Positions 15,920 through 23,960 of a stretch of 64,000 nt of DNA are shown here, in pieces; the stretch's first letter is position 1, and the number at the start of each line of letters is the position of its first letter. The notes under the pieces were generated by a model. The model was not told the origin of the DNA, searched no databases, and saw only the letters and a program-made list of their open reading frames with translations. Source of the DNA: JACVRW01 sp963819115. Lineage in GTDB: Bacteria > Actinomycetota > Thermoleophilia > Solirubrobacterales > Thermoleophilaceae. Location: assembly GCA_963819115.1 (NCBI GenBank), contig CAWFUR010000012.1, forward strand, positions 248,001 to 312,000. Direction: 5' to 3'. The translations under genes were made by a program, and so were the position numbers.

Positions 15920-16386
15920 GAGGCCGAGCCCGCGTGCTCGCGCACCGCCCGGTGGGGGATCACCATCACCGGCCGGTCGGCTGAGTGCAGAAGCTCGTGC
16001 GACACCGAGCCGAGTGCCGAGCGCAGCTTGCCGAAGCCGTGGGAGCCCACCACGATCTCGTCGGCGTCGTGCTCGTTCGCCACCTTCACGATCCCCTTCG
16101 CGGGATTGCCGCCCACGAGCTCCAGCTCGTAGTCCACGTCCATGAGCGCGTTCCCGCCCTCGAGCAGGAGGGCGTCGAGCACGGCCTTGCCCCGCTTCGC
16201 GTGGTCCTCGGGTTCGTGGACGGCATCCAGCGGGTCGTACCAGTCGACCGGGCCGCTGAAGCAGTGGACGACGTACACGGTCCCCGACCGGCCGGCTCGG
16301 TCCGCCGCCCAGGCGACCGCCGCCCGTGCCGTCTCAGAGCCGTCGTAGCCGACCACGATGCGGGGCCGTCGCTCACGTGGGCTCAC
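15916..16386 (-). CDS. Universal stress protein, single domain
   Basis: A 156-residue single Usp domain beginning RRPRIVVGYDGSETARAAVAWA, with the glycine loop GSHGFGKLRSALGS (8 rather than 9 residues between the second and third glycine) and the closing strand RPVMVIPH. It probably binds ATP and responds to energy or oxygen stress. It is the middle of a tightly coupled operon, overlapping both neighbours by 4 bases. Confidence 0.93.
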   Translation of the reverse strand: MSPRERRPRIVVGYDGSETARAAVAWAADRAGRSGTVYVVHCFSGPVDWYDPLDAVHEPEDHAKRGKAVLDALLLEGGNALMDVDYELELVGGNPAKGIVKVANEHDADEIVVGSHGFGKLRSALGSVSHELLHSADRPVMVIPHRAVREHAGSAS

Positions 16387-17294
16387 AGGACGGCCTGGCC
16401 CTGAGCCGCCGTGCTCACGAGGGTCCTCTCAGCCTCCGAGGTGCGCGGGTGAACGATCAGCGGGCAGGGCACGGAGCGCATCAGGCTGCGGGAGACCGAC
16501 CCGAGGAGCACGCTTCGGACCGGCCCGTAGGAGCGAGACCCGACGACCAGCACTCCGCCGTCATTCGCCGTTGCCTCCGGCAGCACCACGGCCGGGTCGC
16601 CCGTGACCATGACGCCCTCCGCGTGCGGGTCGTCCGGCAGGTCGGCGAGAGCCTCGTCCATCTTCGCGCGCATGATCGTCTCGATCTCGTCCTTGAGCTC
16701 GTGCCAGCCCTGGTCGGCCCCTCCGCCCTTTCCGTAGACCACCGGCGGGGGCTCCGCCACGGTCACCACCTTCAGCCCGGCGCCCGCGCCGCGAGCGAGA
16801 TCCGCCGCCTCGCGAAGCGCGGCCGCGGAGTCCGCAGTTCCTTCGAAGCCGACCACGACCTCGCTGACACCGGTGACCCTGGCGTCCGCGAAGCCGCGTG
16901 GCGCAACCGCTACCGAGCACGGCGAGCCGTGCAGCAGGCTGAGCCCCGTGTTCCCTGCAAGCACCCGCCCGATCGGCCCGTGGCTCGCTGAGCCCACGAC
17001 GATGAGGTCGGCTTCCATCGTCTCCGCGAGCTGCTGCAATCCCCGTGCCGCCGAGGTGCTCGGCAAAGTCACGGCCTGGGCGCCGGCCGACTCGGCCGCG
17101 GCCTCGAACTGGTGAGTCCTGTCGGGGGCCCACTCCTCGACTGTCGCCCTCGGCACGTCCCAGACCGGGAGGAGCCGGAACACCGCGGCCACCACCGGAT
17201 GGGCGCCGGTGGCGCCGGCGAGCAGCTTGCCGAACGCGAGCGCGTCCTTCGACGCCTCGCTGCAGTCGAATCCGATGATGATCTTGCGATACAT
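16383..17294 (-). CDS. Universal stress protein, tandem two-domain
   Basis: A 303-residue protein with two Usp domains, starting MYRKIIIGFDCSEASKDALAF. The N-terminal domain has a diverged glycine loop (GSASHGPIGRVLAGN) and the C-terminal one reads GSRSYGPVRSVLLGS. The start at 17294 is fixed by a GGGAGGA ribosome-binding site and the conserved MYRxIIIGFD beginning; the frame is open further upstream but overlaps the CBS gene. It shares its domain arrangement and MYR start with the Usp at 30927, suggesting recent common ancestry. Confidence 0.93.
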   Translation of the reverse strand: MYRKIIIGFDCSEASKDALAFGKLLAGATGAHPVVAAVFRLLPVWDVPRATVEEWAPDRTHQFEAAAESAGAQAVTLPSTSAARGLQQLAETMEADLIVVGSASHGPIGRVLAGNTGLSLLHGSPCSVAVAPRGFADARVTGVSEVVVGFEGTADSAAALREAADLARGAGAGLKVVTVAEPPPVVYGKGGGADQGWHELKDEIETIMRAKMDEALADLPDDPHAEGVMVTGDPAVVLPEATANDGGVLVVGSRSYGPVRSVLLGSVSRSLMRSVPCPLIVHPRTSEAERTLVSTAAQGQAVL

Positions 17295-17316
17295 CGAGTC
17301 CTCCCTTGGGGCCTGG

Positions 17317-17763
17317 TCAGCGCCCCGCCGCGGCGGCGAGGTCGAAGTCTGTGAGCACGCCCTCGGGCAGCTGATGGGCCCGGCTGCGGACCAGGAGTCG
17401 CGTGGTCCCGGCCGTCGAGAGGGCGTAGAGCGCCACGTGCACGCGCTCGTGCGGGTCGATTGCGGTGATCTGCTCGGTGATCGCATCCCGCGCCCTCGCG
17501 CGGCTGCGGTCCCGGCCGAGCCAGCCAAGCAGCCCGCGGGAGGTGATCCATCCGAGCGGCGTCCCGTTCTGGGACCCGAGGACAAGGATTCCGTGCACGC
17601 GGTGCTCCGTGAGCGACTTCGCGGCCTCCGCGACGCTGGCCAGCTCCGAGATCGTGAGGCAGCCCGGCGTCATGAAGTCGCAGACCGGACGCTCGAGGAT
17701 CGCGTCGTCGTACTTGGTGGCCGGGGCGGAGACACCCTGGGGGGGAACCAGCGCTGTGCTCAT
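17317..17763 (-). CDS. CBS-domain pair protein
   Basis: A 148-residue protein formed of two CBS motifs: VCDFMTPGCLTISELASVAEAAKSLTEHRVHGILVL and ITEQITAIDPHERVHVALYALSTAGTTRLLVRS. Free-standing CBS pairs bind adenosine nucleotides and act as energy sensors; hypoxic-response protein 1 of mycobacteria is of this type. It is the first gene of the CBS-Usp-Usp-Usp operon (gap of 22 bases to the next gene). The start at 17763 (MSTALVPP) is set by the domain boundary. Confidence 0.88.
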   Translation of the reverse strand: MSTALVPPQGVSAPATKYDDAILERPVCDFMTPGCLTISELASVAEAAKSLTEHRVHGILVLGSQNGTPLGWITSRGLLGWLGRDRSRARARDAITEQITAIDPHERVHVALYALSTAGTTRLLVRSRAHQLPEGVLTDFDLAAAAGR

Positions 17764-17850
17764 GTGAACAGCGTCGCGCGCATCGAGCCCCGGGTCATCG
17801 GCGCGTGCCCCCAAGCCCTCTCGGTACTTCTCCGCAAGGATGTGACGGGG

Positions 17851-20208
17851 ATGCCCTCCGACACCGAACACGATCTCGAGCTGCTCAACGCCTACTGGCG
17901 CGCCGCCAACTACCTCTCCGTGGGCCAGATCTACCTGATGGACAACCCGCTCCTGCGCCGCCCGCTCGAGCCGGACCACATCAAGCCGCGCCTGCTCGGG
18001 CACTGGGGCACCACCCCCGGTCTGAACTTCATCTACGCGCACATGAACCGCGCGATCCGCCGTCACGACCTGAACGCGATCTACGTCGCCGGGCCGGGGC
18101 ACGGTGGCCCGGGACTCGTGGCCAACACCTACCTCGAGGGCACCTACACCGAGGTCTATCCGACCATCGGGCATGACGAGGAGGGCATCCGCCGGCTCTT
18201 CCGCCAGTTCTCGTTCCCCGGCGGGATTCCCAGTCACGTGGCCCCCGAGACCCCGGGGTCGATCCACGAGGGAGGCGAGCTCGGGTACGCGCTCGTGCAC
18301 GCCTACGGCGCCGCCTTCGACAACCCGGACCTGCTCGTGTGCTGCGTGGTGGGGGATGGCGAGGCGGAGACGGGTCCGCTGGCCACGAGCTGGCATTCGA
18401 ACAAGTTCGTGAACCCCGCCCGTGACGGCGCGGTGCTCCCAGTGCTTCACCTCAACGGCTACAAGATCGCCAACCCCACCGTGCTCGCCCGCATCCCCCA
18501 CGGCGAGCTGGATGCGCTGCTCACGGGCTACGGCCATCGCCCCCTCTTCGTTGAGGGCAGCGACCCGGCGGAAATGCACCGCCGGATGTCGGACGCGCTC
18601 GGCGAGGCCGTCACCGAGATCCGCGCGATTCAGGACGCGGCGCGGGCGGGGGAGACGGAGCCGCCGCGCTGGCCGATGATCGTCCTTCGCACCCCGAAGG
18701 GCTGGACGGGTCCCAAGGTCGTGGACGGGCACCCGGCGGAGGGATCGTTCCGCTCCCACCAGGTGCCGCTGAAGGACATGCGCACCAACCCCGAGCACCT
18801 CGCCCAGCTCGAGGAGTGGATGCGCAGCTACCGGCCCGAGGAGCTGTTCGACGAGGGCGGGGCGCTGAGGCCCGAACTGGCCGCGCTGCCGCCCGAGGGG
18901 GAGCGCCGGATGGGAGCGAACCCCCACGCGAACGGCGGGCTCCTGCTCCGAGAGCTGGAGCTTCCGGACTTTCGCGACTACGGCGTGGAGGTGAGGGCGC
19001 CGGGCACCACCGCCAGCGAGGCCACTCGCGTGCTCGGCGGGTACCTCCGCGACGTGATGCGGCGCAACGAGTCGAGCGCGAACTTCCGCCTCTTCGGTCC
19101 GGACGAGACCGCCTCGAACCGCCTGGACACCGTGTTCGAGGCCACCGACCGAGCTTGGTCGGCCCGAACCGAGCCGGACGACGATCACCTGTCGCCCGAC
19201 GGCCGCGTGATGGAGGTGCTCAGCGAGCACATGTGCCAGGGCTGGCTCGAGGGCTACCTGCTCACCGGCCGGCACGGCATCTTCAATTGCTACGAGGCGT
19301 TCATCCACATCGTCGACTCGATGTTCAACCAGCACGCCAAGTGGCTGAAGGTCACACGGGCGATCCCGTGGCGGAGGCCGATCGCGTCGCTCAACTATCT
19401 GCTCTCGTCACACGTCTGGCGCCAGGACAACAACGGCTTCTCGCATCAGGACCCGGGCTTCATCGACCATGTGATGAACAAGAAGGCCTCGATCATCCGG
19501 GTGTACCTGCCGCCCGACGCCAACTGCCTGTTGTCGGTGGCCGACCACTGCCTGCGGAGCAAGCACTACGTGAACGTGATCGTGGCGGGGAAGCAGCCCG
19601 CGCTCGACTACCTGACGATGGAGGAGGCGGCCGCGCACTGCGCGCGCGGCATCGGCACGTGGGACTGGGCGAGCAACGACGACGGCGACACCGAGCCCGA
19701 CGTGGTGATGGCCTGCGCCGGCGACATCCCCACGCTCGAGACCGTCGCGGCCGTGGGCCTTCTGCGCAAGCGCCTTCCCGACCTCCGGGTGCGGGTGGTG
19801 AACGTGGTGGACCTGATGCGCCTCCAGCCCGACACGGAACATCCCCACGGGATGGCCGACGCTGAGTTCGACGCCCTCTTCACGCGCGACCGTCCCGTGA
19901 TCTTCGCCTATCACGGCTACCCCTGGCTGATCCACCGCCTTACCTATCGGCGGGCCAACCACGACGAAATGCACGTGCGCGGCTACAAGGAGGAGGGCAC
20001 CACCACAACGCCCTTCGACATGGTGATGCTGAACGACATGGATCGCTTCCACCTGGTGATGGACGTGATCGACCGGGTGCCCGGCCTCGGGCCCCGTGCG
20101 GCCCACCTGCGCCAGGCGATGGAGGACGAGCGCCTGCGCCACCGGGCGTACACCCGGGAGACCGGCGACGACCTGCCCGAGCTCCGCGACTGGGCCTGGG
20201 GGAGCTAG
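17851..20208 (+). CDS. xfp: Phosphoketolase (xylulose-5-P/fructose-6-P)
   Basis: A 785-residue thiamine-diphosphate enzyme that cleaves xylulose-5-phosphate or fructose-6-phosphate with phosphate to give acetyl phosphate. Typical landmarks are YLSVGQIYLMDNPLL, the substrate loop GHWGTTPGLNFIYAH, the PGHGGPG motif, the ThDP-binding GDGEAETGPLATSW...LNGYKIANPT and the C-terminal HGYPWLIHRLTYRR. The length is full. AAGGA at 17836-17840 supports the ATG at 17851. It converges on acetate kinase, which would turn its product into ATP plus acetate. Confidence 0.97.
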   Translation: MPSDTEHDLELLNAYWRAANYLSVGQIYLMDNPLLRRPLEPDHIKPRLLGHWGTTPGLNFIYAHMNRAIRRHDLNAIYVAGPGHGGPGLVANTYLEGTYTEVYPTIGHDEEGIRRLFRQFSFPGGIPSHVAPETPGSIHEGGELGYALVHAYGAAFDNPDLLVCCVVGDGEAETGPLATSWHSNKFVNPARDGAVLPVLHLNGYKIANPTVLARIPHGELDALLTGYGHRPLFVEGSDPAEMHRRMSDALGEAVTEIRAIQDAARAGETEPPRWPMIVLRTPKGWTGPKVVDGHPAEGSFRSHQVPLKDMRTNPEHLAQLEEWMRSYRPEELFDEGGALRPELAALPPEGERRMGANPHANGGLLLRELELPDFRDYGVEVRAPGTTASEATRVLGGYLRDVMRRNESSANFRLFGPDETASNRLDTVFEATDRAWSARTEPDDDHLSPDGRVMEVLSEHMCQGWLEGYLLTGRHGIFNCYEAFIHIVDSMFNQHAKWLKVTRAIPWRRPIASLNYLLSSHVWRQDNNGFSHQDPGFIDHVMNKKASIIRVYLPPDANCLLSVADHCLRSKHYVNVIVAGKQPALDYLTMEEAAAHCARGIGTWDWASNDDGDTEPDVVMACAGDIPTLETVAAVGLLRKRLPDLRVRVVNVVDLMRLQPDTEHPHGMADAEFDALFTRDRPVIFAYHGYPWLIHRLTYRRANHDEMHVRGYKEEGTTTTPFDMVMLNDMDRFHLVMDVIDRVPGLGPRAAHLRQAMEDERLRHRAYTRETGDDLPELRDWAWGS

Positions 20209-21302
20209 CGACCAAGCACTGAGCGAACCGCTCGCGCGATCTCCAGCTCCTCGCGGCTCTCCACGACCAGCACCCGCACATGGGCGTCCGGACCCGTGAT
20301 CTCCCGGTCGTCGCTCGCCTCCGATGTGTTCGCCTCCTCGTCGAGATGGATGCCGAGGAAGGCGAGTCCCGCGCATGCCTCTTCGCGCACGACCGGTGCG
20401 TGCTCCCCCACGCCACCGGTGAAGACCAGCGCGTCGAGGCCCCCCATGGCCGCGGCCATCGCGGCGATGGCCGCGCGCAGGCGATGTAGGTAGACGCCGA
20501 GCGCGGTCCGGGCTCGCCCGTCGCCGGCTGCGGCTTCGATCAGCTCGCGCATGTCGCCCGAGCCACCCGAGAGCCCTCGCAGCCCGGAATCGTGCTCCAG
20601 GCGACGCTCGAGCTCGTCGGGCGGGATGCCCGCGTCCCGGATCAGCCAGAGGAGCATTCCCGGGTCCACCGAGCCCGAGCGGGTGGCCATCACGAGTCCC
20701 TCGTTGGGCGTGAATCCCATGGTGGTGTCCACCGAGGTCCCGTCGCGCACCGCGGCGAGGGAGGCGCCGGCACCGAGGTGGCAGGTCACGAGTCGCAGCC
20801 CCGTGCTCTCGCGCCCGAGGAGCTCGGCCGCGCGCCGGGAGGCCCAGGCGTGGCTGAAGCCGTGGAAGCCGAAGCGCCGAAGCCCGAAGCGCTTGGTCCA
20901 GTCCGACGGCAGGGCGTAGAGCGCCGCCTCGTCGGGAATCCCGGCGTGGAACGCGGTGTCGAAGCAGGCCACCTGCACGGTGTCGGGACACAGGCGCCGG
21001 AACGCGTCCAGCACCCGGAGCGCCGGACCGTTGTGGAGCGGTGCCATGTCGCCGAGTGCGCTGAGGCGCTCAACGCCGGCGCCGTCGAGGACCAGAGGCT
21101 CACGGAATTCCCGGCCGCCGTGCACGATGCGGTGCCCCACCGCTTCGATCGCTCCCGCCTCGGACACGAACTCCCGCAGGTCGTCCGGGGCCATCGGGTC
21201 TCCGGGCGCCGGCAGGTCACGCGCCGCCGCGATCTCGCCGTCGGCGCGCACGAGCCTCAGCTTGAGGCTGCTCGAGCCGGCGTTCGCGACGAGGATGCTC
21301 AT
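20205..21302 (-). CDS. ackA: Acetate kinase
   Basis: A 365-residue acetate kinase making ATP and acetate from acetyl phosphate. The N-terminal LVANAGSSSLKLRLV, HRIVHGG, the catalytic DTAFHAG and RRFGFHGFSHAW segments, TCHLGAGASLAAVRDG and FTGGVGEHAPVVREE are all present. It is slightly shorter than the usual 395-400 residues. It overlaps the convergent phosphoketolase stop by 4 bases and is divergent from a NarL-type regulator 35 bases away, which may control it. Confidence 0.96.
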   Translation of the reverse strand: MSILVANAGSSSLKLRLVRADGEIAAARDLPAPGDPMAPDDLREFVSEAGAIEAVGHRIVHGGREFREPLVLDGAGVERLSALGDMAPLHNGPALRVLDAFRRLCPDTVQVACFDTAFHAGIPDEAALYALPSDWTKRFGLRRFGFHGFSHAWASRRAAELLGRESTGLRLVTCHLGAGASLAAVRDGTSVDTTMGFTPNEGLVMATRSGSVDPGMLLWLIRDAGIPPDELERRLEHDSGLRGLSGGSGDMRELIEAAAGDGRARTALGVYLHRLRAAIAAMAAAMGGLDALVFTGGVGEHAPVVREEACAGLAFLGIHLDEEANTSEASDDREITGPDAHVRVLVVESREELEIARAVRSVLGR

Positions 21303-21304
21303 GG

Positions 21305-21330
21305 GGTCCCGGGAACCTACGGGTTAGGCT
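21305..21330. promoter_or_regulatory. Shared divergent promoter region, ackA / response regulator
   Basis: The 35 bases between the two starts hold the near-perfect palindrome GGTCCCGGGAACC (21305-21317), a TAGGTT element reading left (21314-21319) and TAGGCT reading right (21325-21330), 7 bases before the regulator ATG. Such overlap implies co-regulation. Confidence 0.5.
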
Positions 21331-21337
21331 CGCGTCC

Positions 21338-21994
21338 ATGACGGAGACCCCGGACGACACTGAGCGCATCACGATCGTGCTCGCGGACGACCACGCGGTG
21401 GTCCGCTCGGGCCTGCGGATGCTGCTCGAAGCCGAGGACGACATCGAGGTGCTGGCCGAGGCGGGCAGCGTGGACGCCGCCCAGCGCTCGGTGCTCGGTC
21501 ACAAGCCAACGGTGCTCGTACTCGACCTGAACATGCCCGGAGGCTCGAGTCTCGCCGCGATCCCCGACGTGGCCGACGCCTCGCCCGGCACCTCGGTGGT
21601 GGTGCTGACCATGCAGGAGGATCCCGCGTTTGCTCGTGAGGCCCTTCAGGCCGGGGCGCGGGGATACGTGCTGAAGCAGTCCGCCGGCACCGAGCTGGTC
21701 CAGGCCATTCGTGCCGCCGCCAGCGGGGGGACCTGGCTCAACCCCGAGCTCGGCGCGCGGATGGCGGCCACTCCCACGGTGCCGAGCGGCCCGCCCGGCG
21801 ACCTCACCGAGCGCGAGGTGGACGTGCTTCGCCTGATCGCGCTCGGTCACACCAACAACGAGATCGCGGAGCAGCTCTTCCTGAGCGTGCGCACCGTGGA
21901 GACCCACAGGGCGCACATCCAGCAGAAGCTCGGCCTCTCGACCCGAGCAGAGCTCGTGCGCTACGCGCTCGACAACGACCTGATCGACCGCTAG
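21338..21994 (+). CDS. LuxR/NarL-family response regulator
   Basis: A 218-residue response regulator: a receiver with acidic residues in VLADDHA, the phosphoacceptor aspartate in TVLVLDLNMPGG and the LKQSAG lysine loop, then a LuxR-type HTH (LTEREVDVLRLIALGHTNNEIAEQLFLSVRTVETHRAHI). The HTH is of the NarL/DegU kind and not specially DosR-like. No kinase is adjacent, but the orphan GAF kinase at 25225-26970 is a candidate partner. It is divergent from ackA with overlapping promoter elements and is followed 6 bases later by a ZIP transporter. Confidence 0.93.
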   Translation: MTETPDDTERITIVLADDHAVVRSGLRMLLEAEDDIEVLAEAGSVDAAQRSVLGHKPTVLVLDLNMPGGSSLAAIPDVADASPGTSVVVLTMQEDPAFAREALQAGARGYVLKQSAGTELVQAIRAAASGGTWLNPELGARMAATPTVPSGPPGDLTEREVDVLRLIALGHTNNEIAEQLFLSVRTVETHRAHIQQKLGLSTRAELVRYALDNDLIDR

Positions 21995-22000
21995 TGCAAG

Positions 22001-22741
22001 ATGGACCTTGCCGTGATCGCGCTGGCAGGCGGGGTCACGGCGCTGGCCACCGGGCTGGGCGCGGTGCCGGTGTTTCTGCTGGGGGAGCGGGCCGAGTCCC
22101 TGCGACCCTTCCTCTGGGGGCTGGCCGCGGGCCTCATGGGGGTGGCCTCCGTGGTGGGCCTCATCCTCCCCGCCCTCGACGAGGGATCCTGGGTACAGGT
22201 CGCGGCCGGTGTCACGGCCGGAGTGCTGTTCCTGCTGGGCAGTCGCCACCTCCTCGCCGATCGCAACCCGCATATCGGGGGTCTGGCGGGGGCGGGCGTT
22301 CGCAGGTCGCTGCTCGTGTTCGGCGTGCTCCTGGTGCACAGCCTCCCGGAGGGGTTCGCAATCGGCACGGCGTTCGCCTCCGATACCCAGGGTCTCGCGC
22401 TCTACGTGTTCCTGGCCATCGCGCTCCAGAACATCCCCGAGGGCACCAGCGTGGCGATCCCGATGCAGAGCGCGGGATTCGGCCGCTCTCAGCAGTTCTG
22501 GGCCGCGGTGCTCACGAGCGCCCCTCAGCCGTTCGGGGCGGTGATCTCGTTCCTCGCCGTGGAGCAGGTCACCGGCCTGCTGCCCCTGTCCTTCGGTTTT
22601 GCCGCCGGCGCGATGCTGTCGCTGGTGCTGATCGAGATGGTGCCTCAGGCCTTCGCCCGCGGCGGGCGGACGCAGGCCCTCCTGGGCTCCGGGGCGGGCG
22701 CGGCCGCGATGATCGTCCTGGCGCTGGTGCTGGGGGTCTAG
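22001..22741 (+). CDS. ZIP family metal transporter
   Basis: A 246-residue membrane protein with about eight hydrophobic segments. The ZIP metal-site signature is in helices IV-V: VHSLPEGFAIGTAFA and ALQNIPEGTSVAIPM, which carry the HS-x2-EG and N-x2-EG motifs that bind divalent metal. It is likely to move zinc, manganese or iron into the cytoplasm. It starts 6 bases after the regulator's stop and is probably cotranscribed with it. It overlaps the convergent flavoprotein gene by 4 bases. Confidence 0.93.
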   Translation: MDLAVIALAGGVTALATGLGAVPVFLLGERAESLRPFLWGLAAGLMGVASVVGLILPALDEGSWVQVAAGVTAGVLFLLGSRHLLADRNPHIGGLAGAGVRRSLLVFGVLLVHSLPEGFAIGTAFASDTQGLALYVFLAIALQNIPEGTSVAIPMQSAGFGRSQQFWAAVLTSAPQPFGAVISFLAVEQVTGLLPLSFGFAAGAMLSLVLIEMVPQAFARGGRTQALLGSGAGAAAMIVLALVLGV

Positions 22742-23856
22742 TCGAGCGAGCGGAGGAACTCGCCGAGCTCCTCCGCCACCACCTTGTCGGCGGCGTCCCA
22801 GGAGGGCTCGTCCAGCACCTCGGAGTCCACCGCCGTCCCGTTCTCGAGCCGGGCCTGGAAGTAGAGCCGCCGCCGCTCACCGGCGATCAGGGATCCACGG
22901 AGCACGGGCTCGAACCGCTCCGGCTCGTGGTCTCCGGCTCGGGCGGCGATGCCGGCCGCAGCCACGTCGGCCTGCTGGGTGCCGATCCCTCCCTGCTTGA
23001 CGGGGAAGTCGGCGCCGTCGCCTGCGGCGAACACGTGCTCGCCCATCCCCACCACCCGGCAGTGCTCGTCGATCGGGATGAAGCCGTGGTCGTCGCTCGG
23101 CACGCCACGGATGGCGCGCCCCTCGAGCCGCGGAAGGGACACGATCAGCCCGGGCTCCAGTGAGCGTCCTCCGGGATGCACCGTGAGCTGGCGGTTGGCC
23201 GGCACCTCGGCGCGCGAGCCGGTGATGATCGTCACCCCCGCCGCCGCCATCGCCTCCTCCACGACCTTGGACACGGGTGTGCCGAAGACCTCTAGCGGCG
23301 ATTGCTCCGGCGTCACGACGGTGATGGCCACATCGTCGAAGCCCGAGCCGGAGGCGCGGTCCGCCGTCTGGAAGGCCAGCTCGTACACCGGCAGCGTCCA
23401 GGCCGGACCCTCGGGAACCACCAGCGCCATCCGCTTGTTGTAGCCCTCCTCGATGTCCTGAACGATGCCCCTGAAGGTGTCGTCGGCGTGGGCGTCGTCG
23501 AACGTGATCGCGTGTTCAAAGGCGGGCACCGACCTGGCGCCGACGGCGAGCAGCAGTGCGTCATATGGCAGCGACTCCCCGCCGCCGGCGTGCACCAGCT
23601 GGCCGTCGCCGTCCACCCATTCAACGGCGTCCTCCAGGAACCGGGCCCCGGCGCGCTCGGCCACCCGCGACAGCGGGTATCGGCGTGCCCCGGGCCGGGA
23701 GAAGGGCTCCTGCACCGCCAGAGGGCGATACCGAAGCTCATTGTCCGGCGCCAGGATCGTCACGTCGACGCCGTCGCCGGCGAGCCGCCTCAGCCGGAGC
23801 ACCGCCTCCACCGCGGCGATTCCACCGCCACAGACCACCACGCGAAATCCGCTCAT
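22738..23856 (-). CDS. SQR/NDH-2-like FAD-dependent oxidoreductase (paralog 1)
   Basis: A 372-residue two-dinucleotide-binding-domain flavoprotein. The first Rossmann motif is RVVVCGGGIAAVEAVLRLRRL, followed by LRYRPLAVQEPFS, the LPYDALLLAVGAR strand and the second FAD site EHVFAAGDGADFPVKQGGIGTQQADVAA. This resembles sulfide:quinone reductases and type II NADH dehydrogenases, but I see no pair of catalytic cysteines and no membrane-anchoring tail. The electron donor and acceptor are unknown. Close relatives lie at 23961 and 43162. TAGGCT lies 7 bases before the ATG. Confidence 0.85.
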   Translation of the reverse strand: MSGFRVVVCGGGIAAVEAVLRLRRLAGDGVDVTILAPDNELRYRPLAVQEPFSRPGARRYPLSRVAERAGARFLEDAVEWVDGDGQLVHAGGGESLPYDALLLAVGARSVPAFEHAITFDDAHADDTFRGIVQDIEEGYNKRMALVVPEGPAWTLPVYELAFQTADRASGSGFDDVAITVVTPEQSPLEVFGTPVSKVVEEAMAAAGVTIITGSRAEVPANRQLTVHPGGRSLEPGLIVSLPRLEGRAIRGVPSDDHGFIPIDEHCRVVGMGEHVFAAGDGADFPVKQGGIGTQQADVAAAGIAARAGDHEPERFEPVLRGSLIAGERRRLYFQARLENGTAVDSEVLDEPSWDAADKVVAEELGEFLRSLD

Positions 23857-23863
23857 GGCGCCG

Positions 23864-23869
23864 AGCCTA
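23864..23869 (-). promoter_or_regulatory. -10 element of the flavoprotein gene at 23856 (leaderless)
   Basis: TAGGCT on the minus strand, 7 bases before the ATG. The same intergenic region contains the spaced inverted repeat GGGGAAC-N18-GTTCCCC (23891-23922). Confidence 0.5.
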
Positions 23870-23960
23870 ACGCGGCCTTCGAACTGATGCGGGGAACCAC
23901 GGACCCGGTAGCGCCGTTCCCCCGGATGACGCGTGGCCGTGGTGAGGGCAGGCTGGAGGG

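Noticed and set aside
17842..17850. An upstream GTG start for phosphoketolase.
   Set aside because: It leaves one base after the AAGGA ribosome-binding site, while the ATG at 17851 has normal spacing.
22738..23856. Naming this flavoprotein a sulfide:quinone reductase.
   Set aside because: The redox cysteines required for that activity are not visible, so only the fold is claimed.
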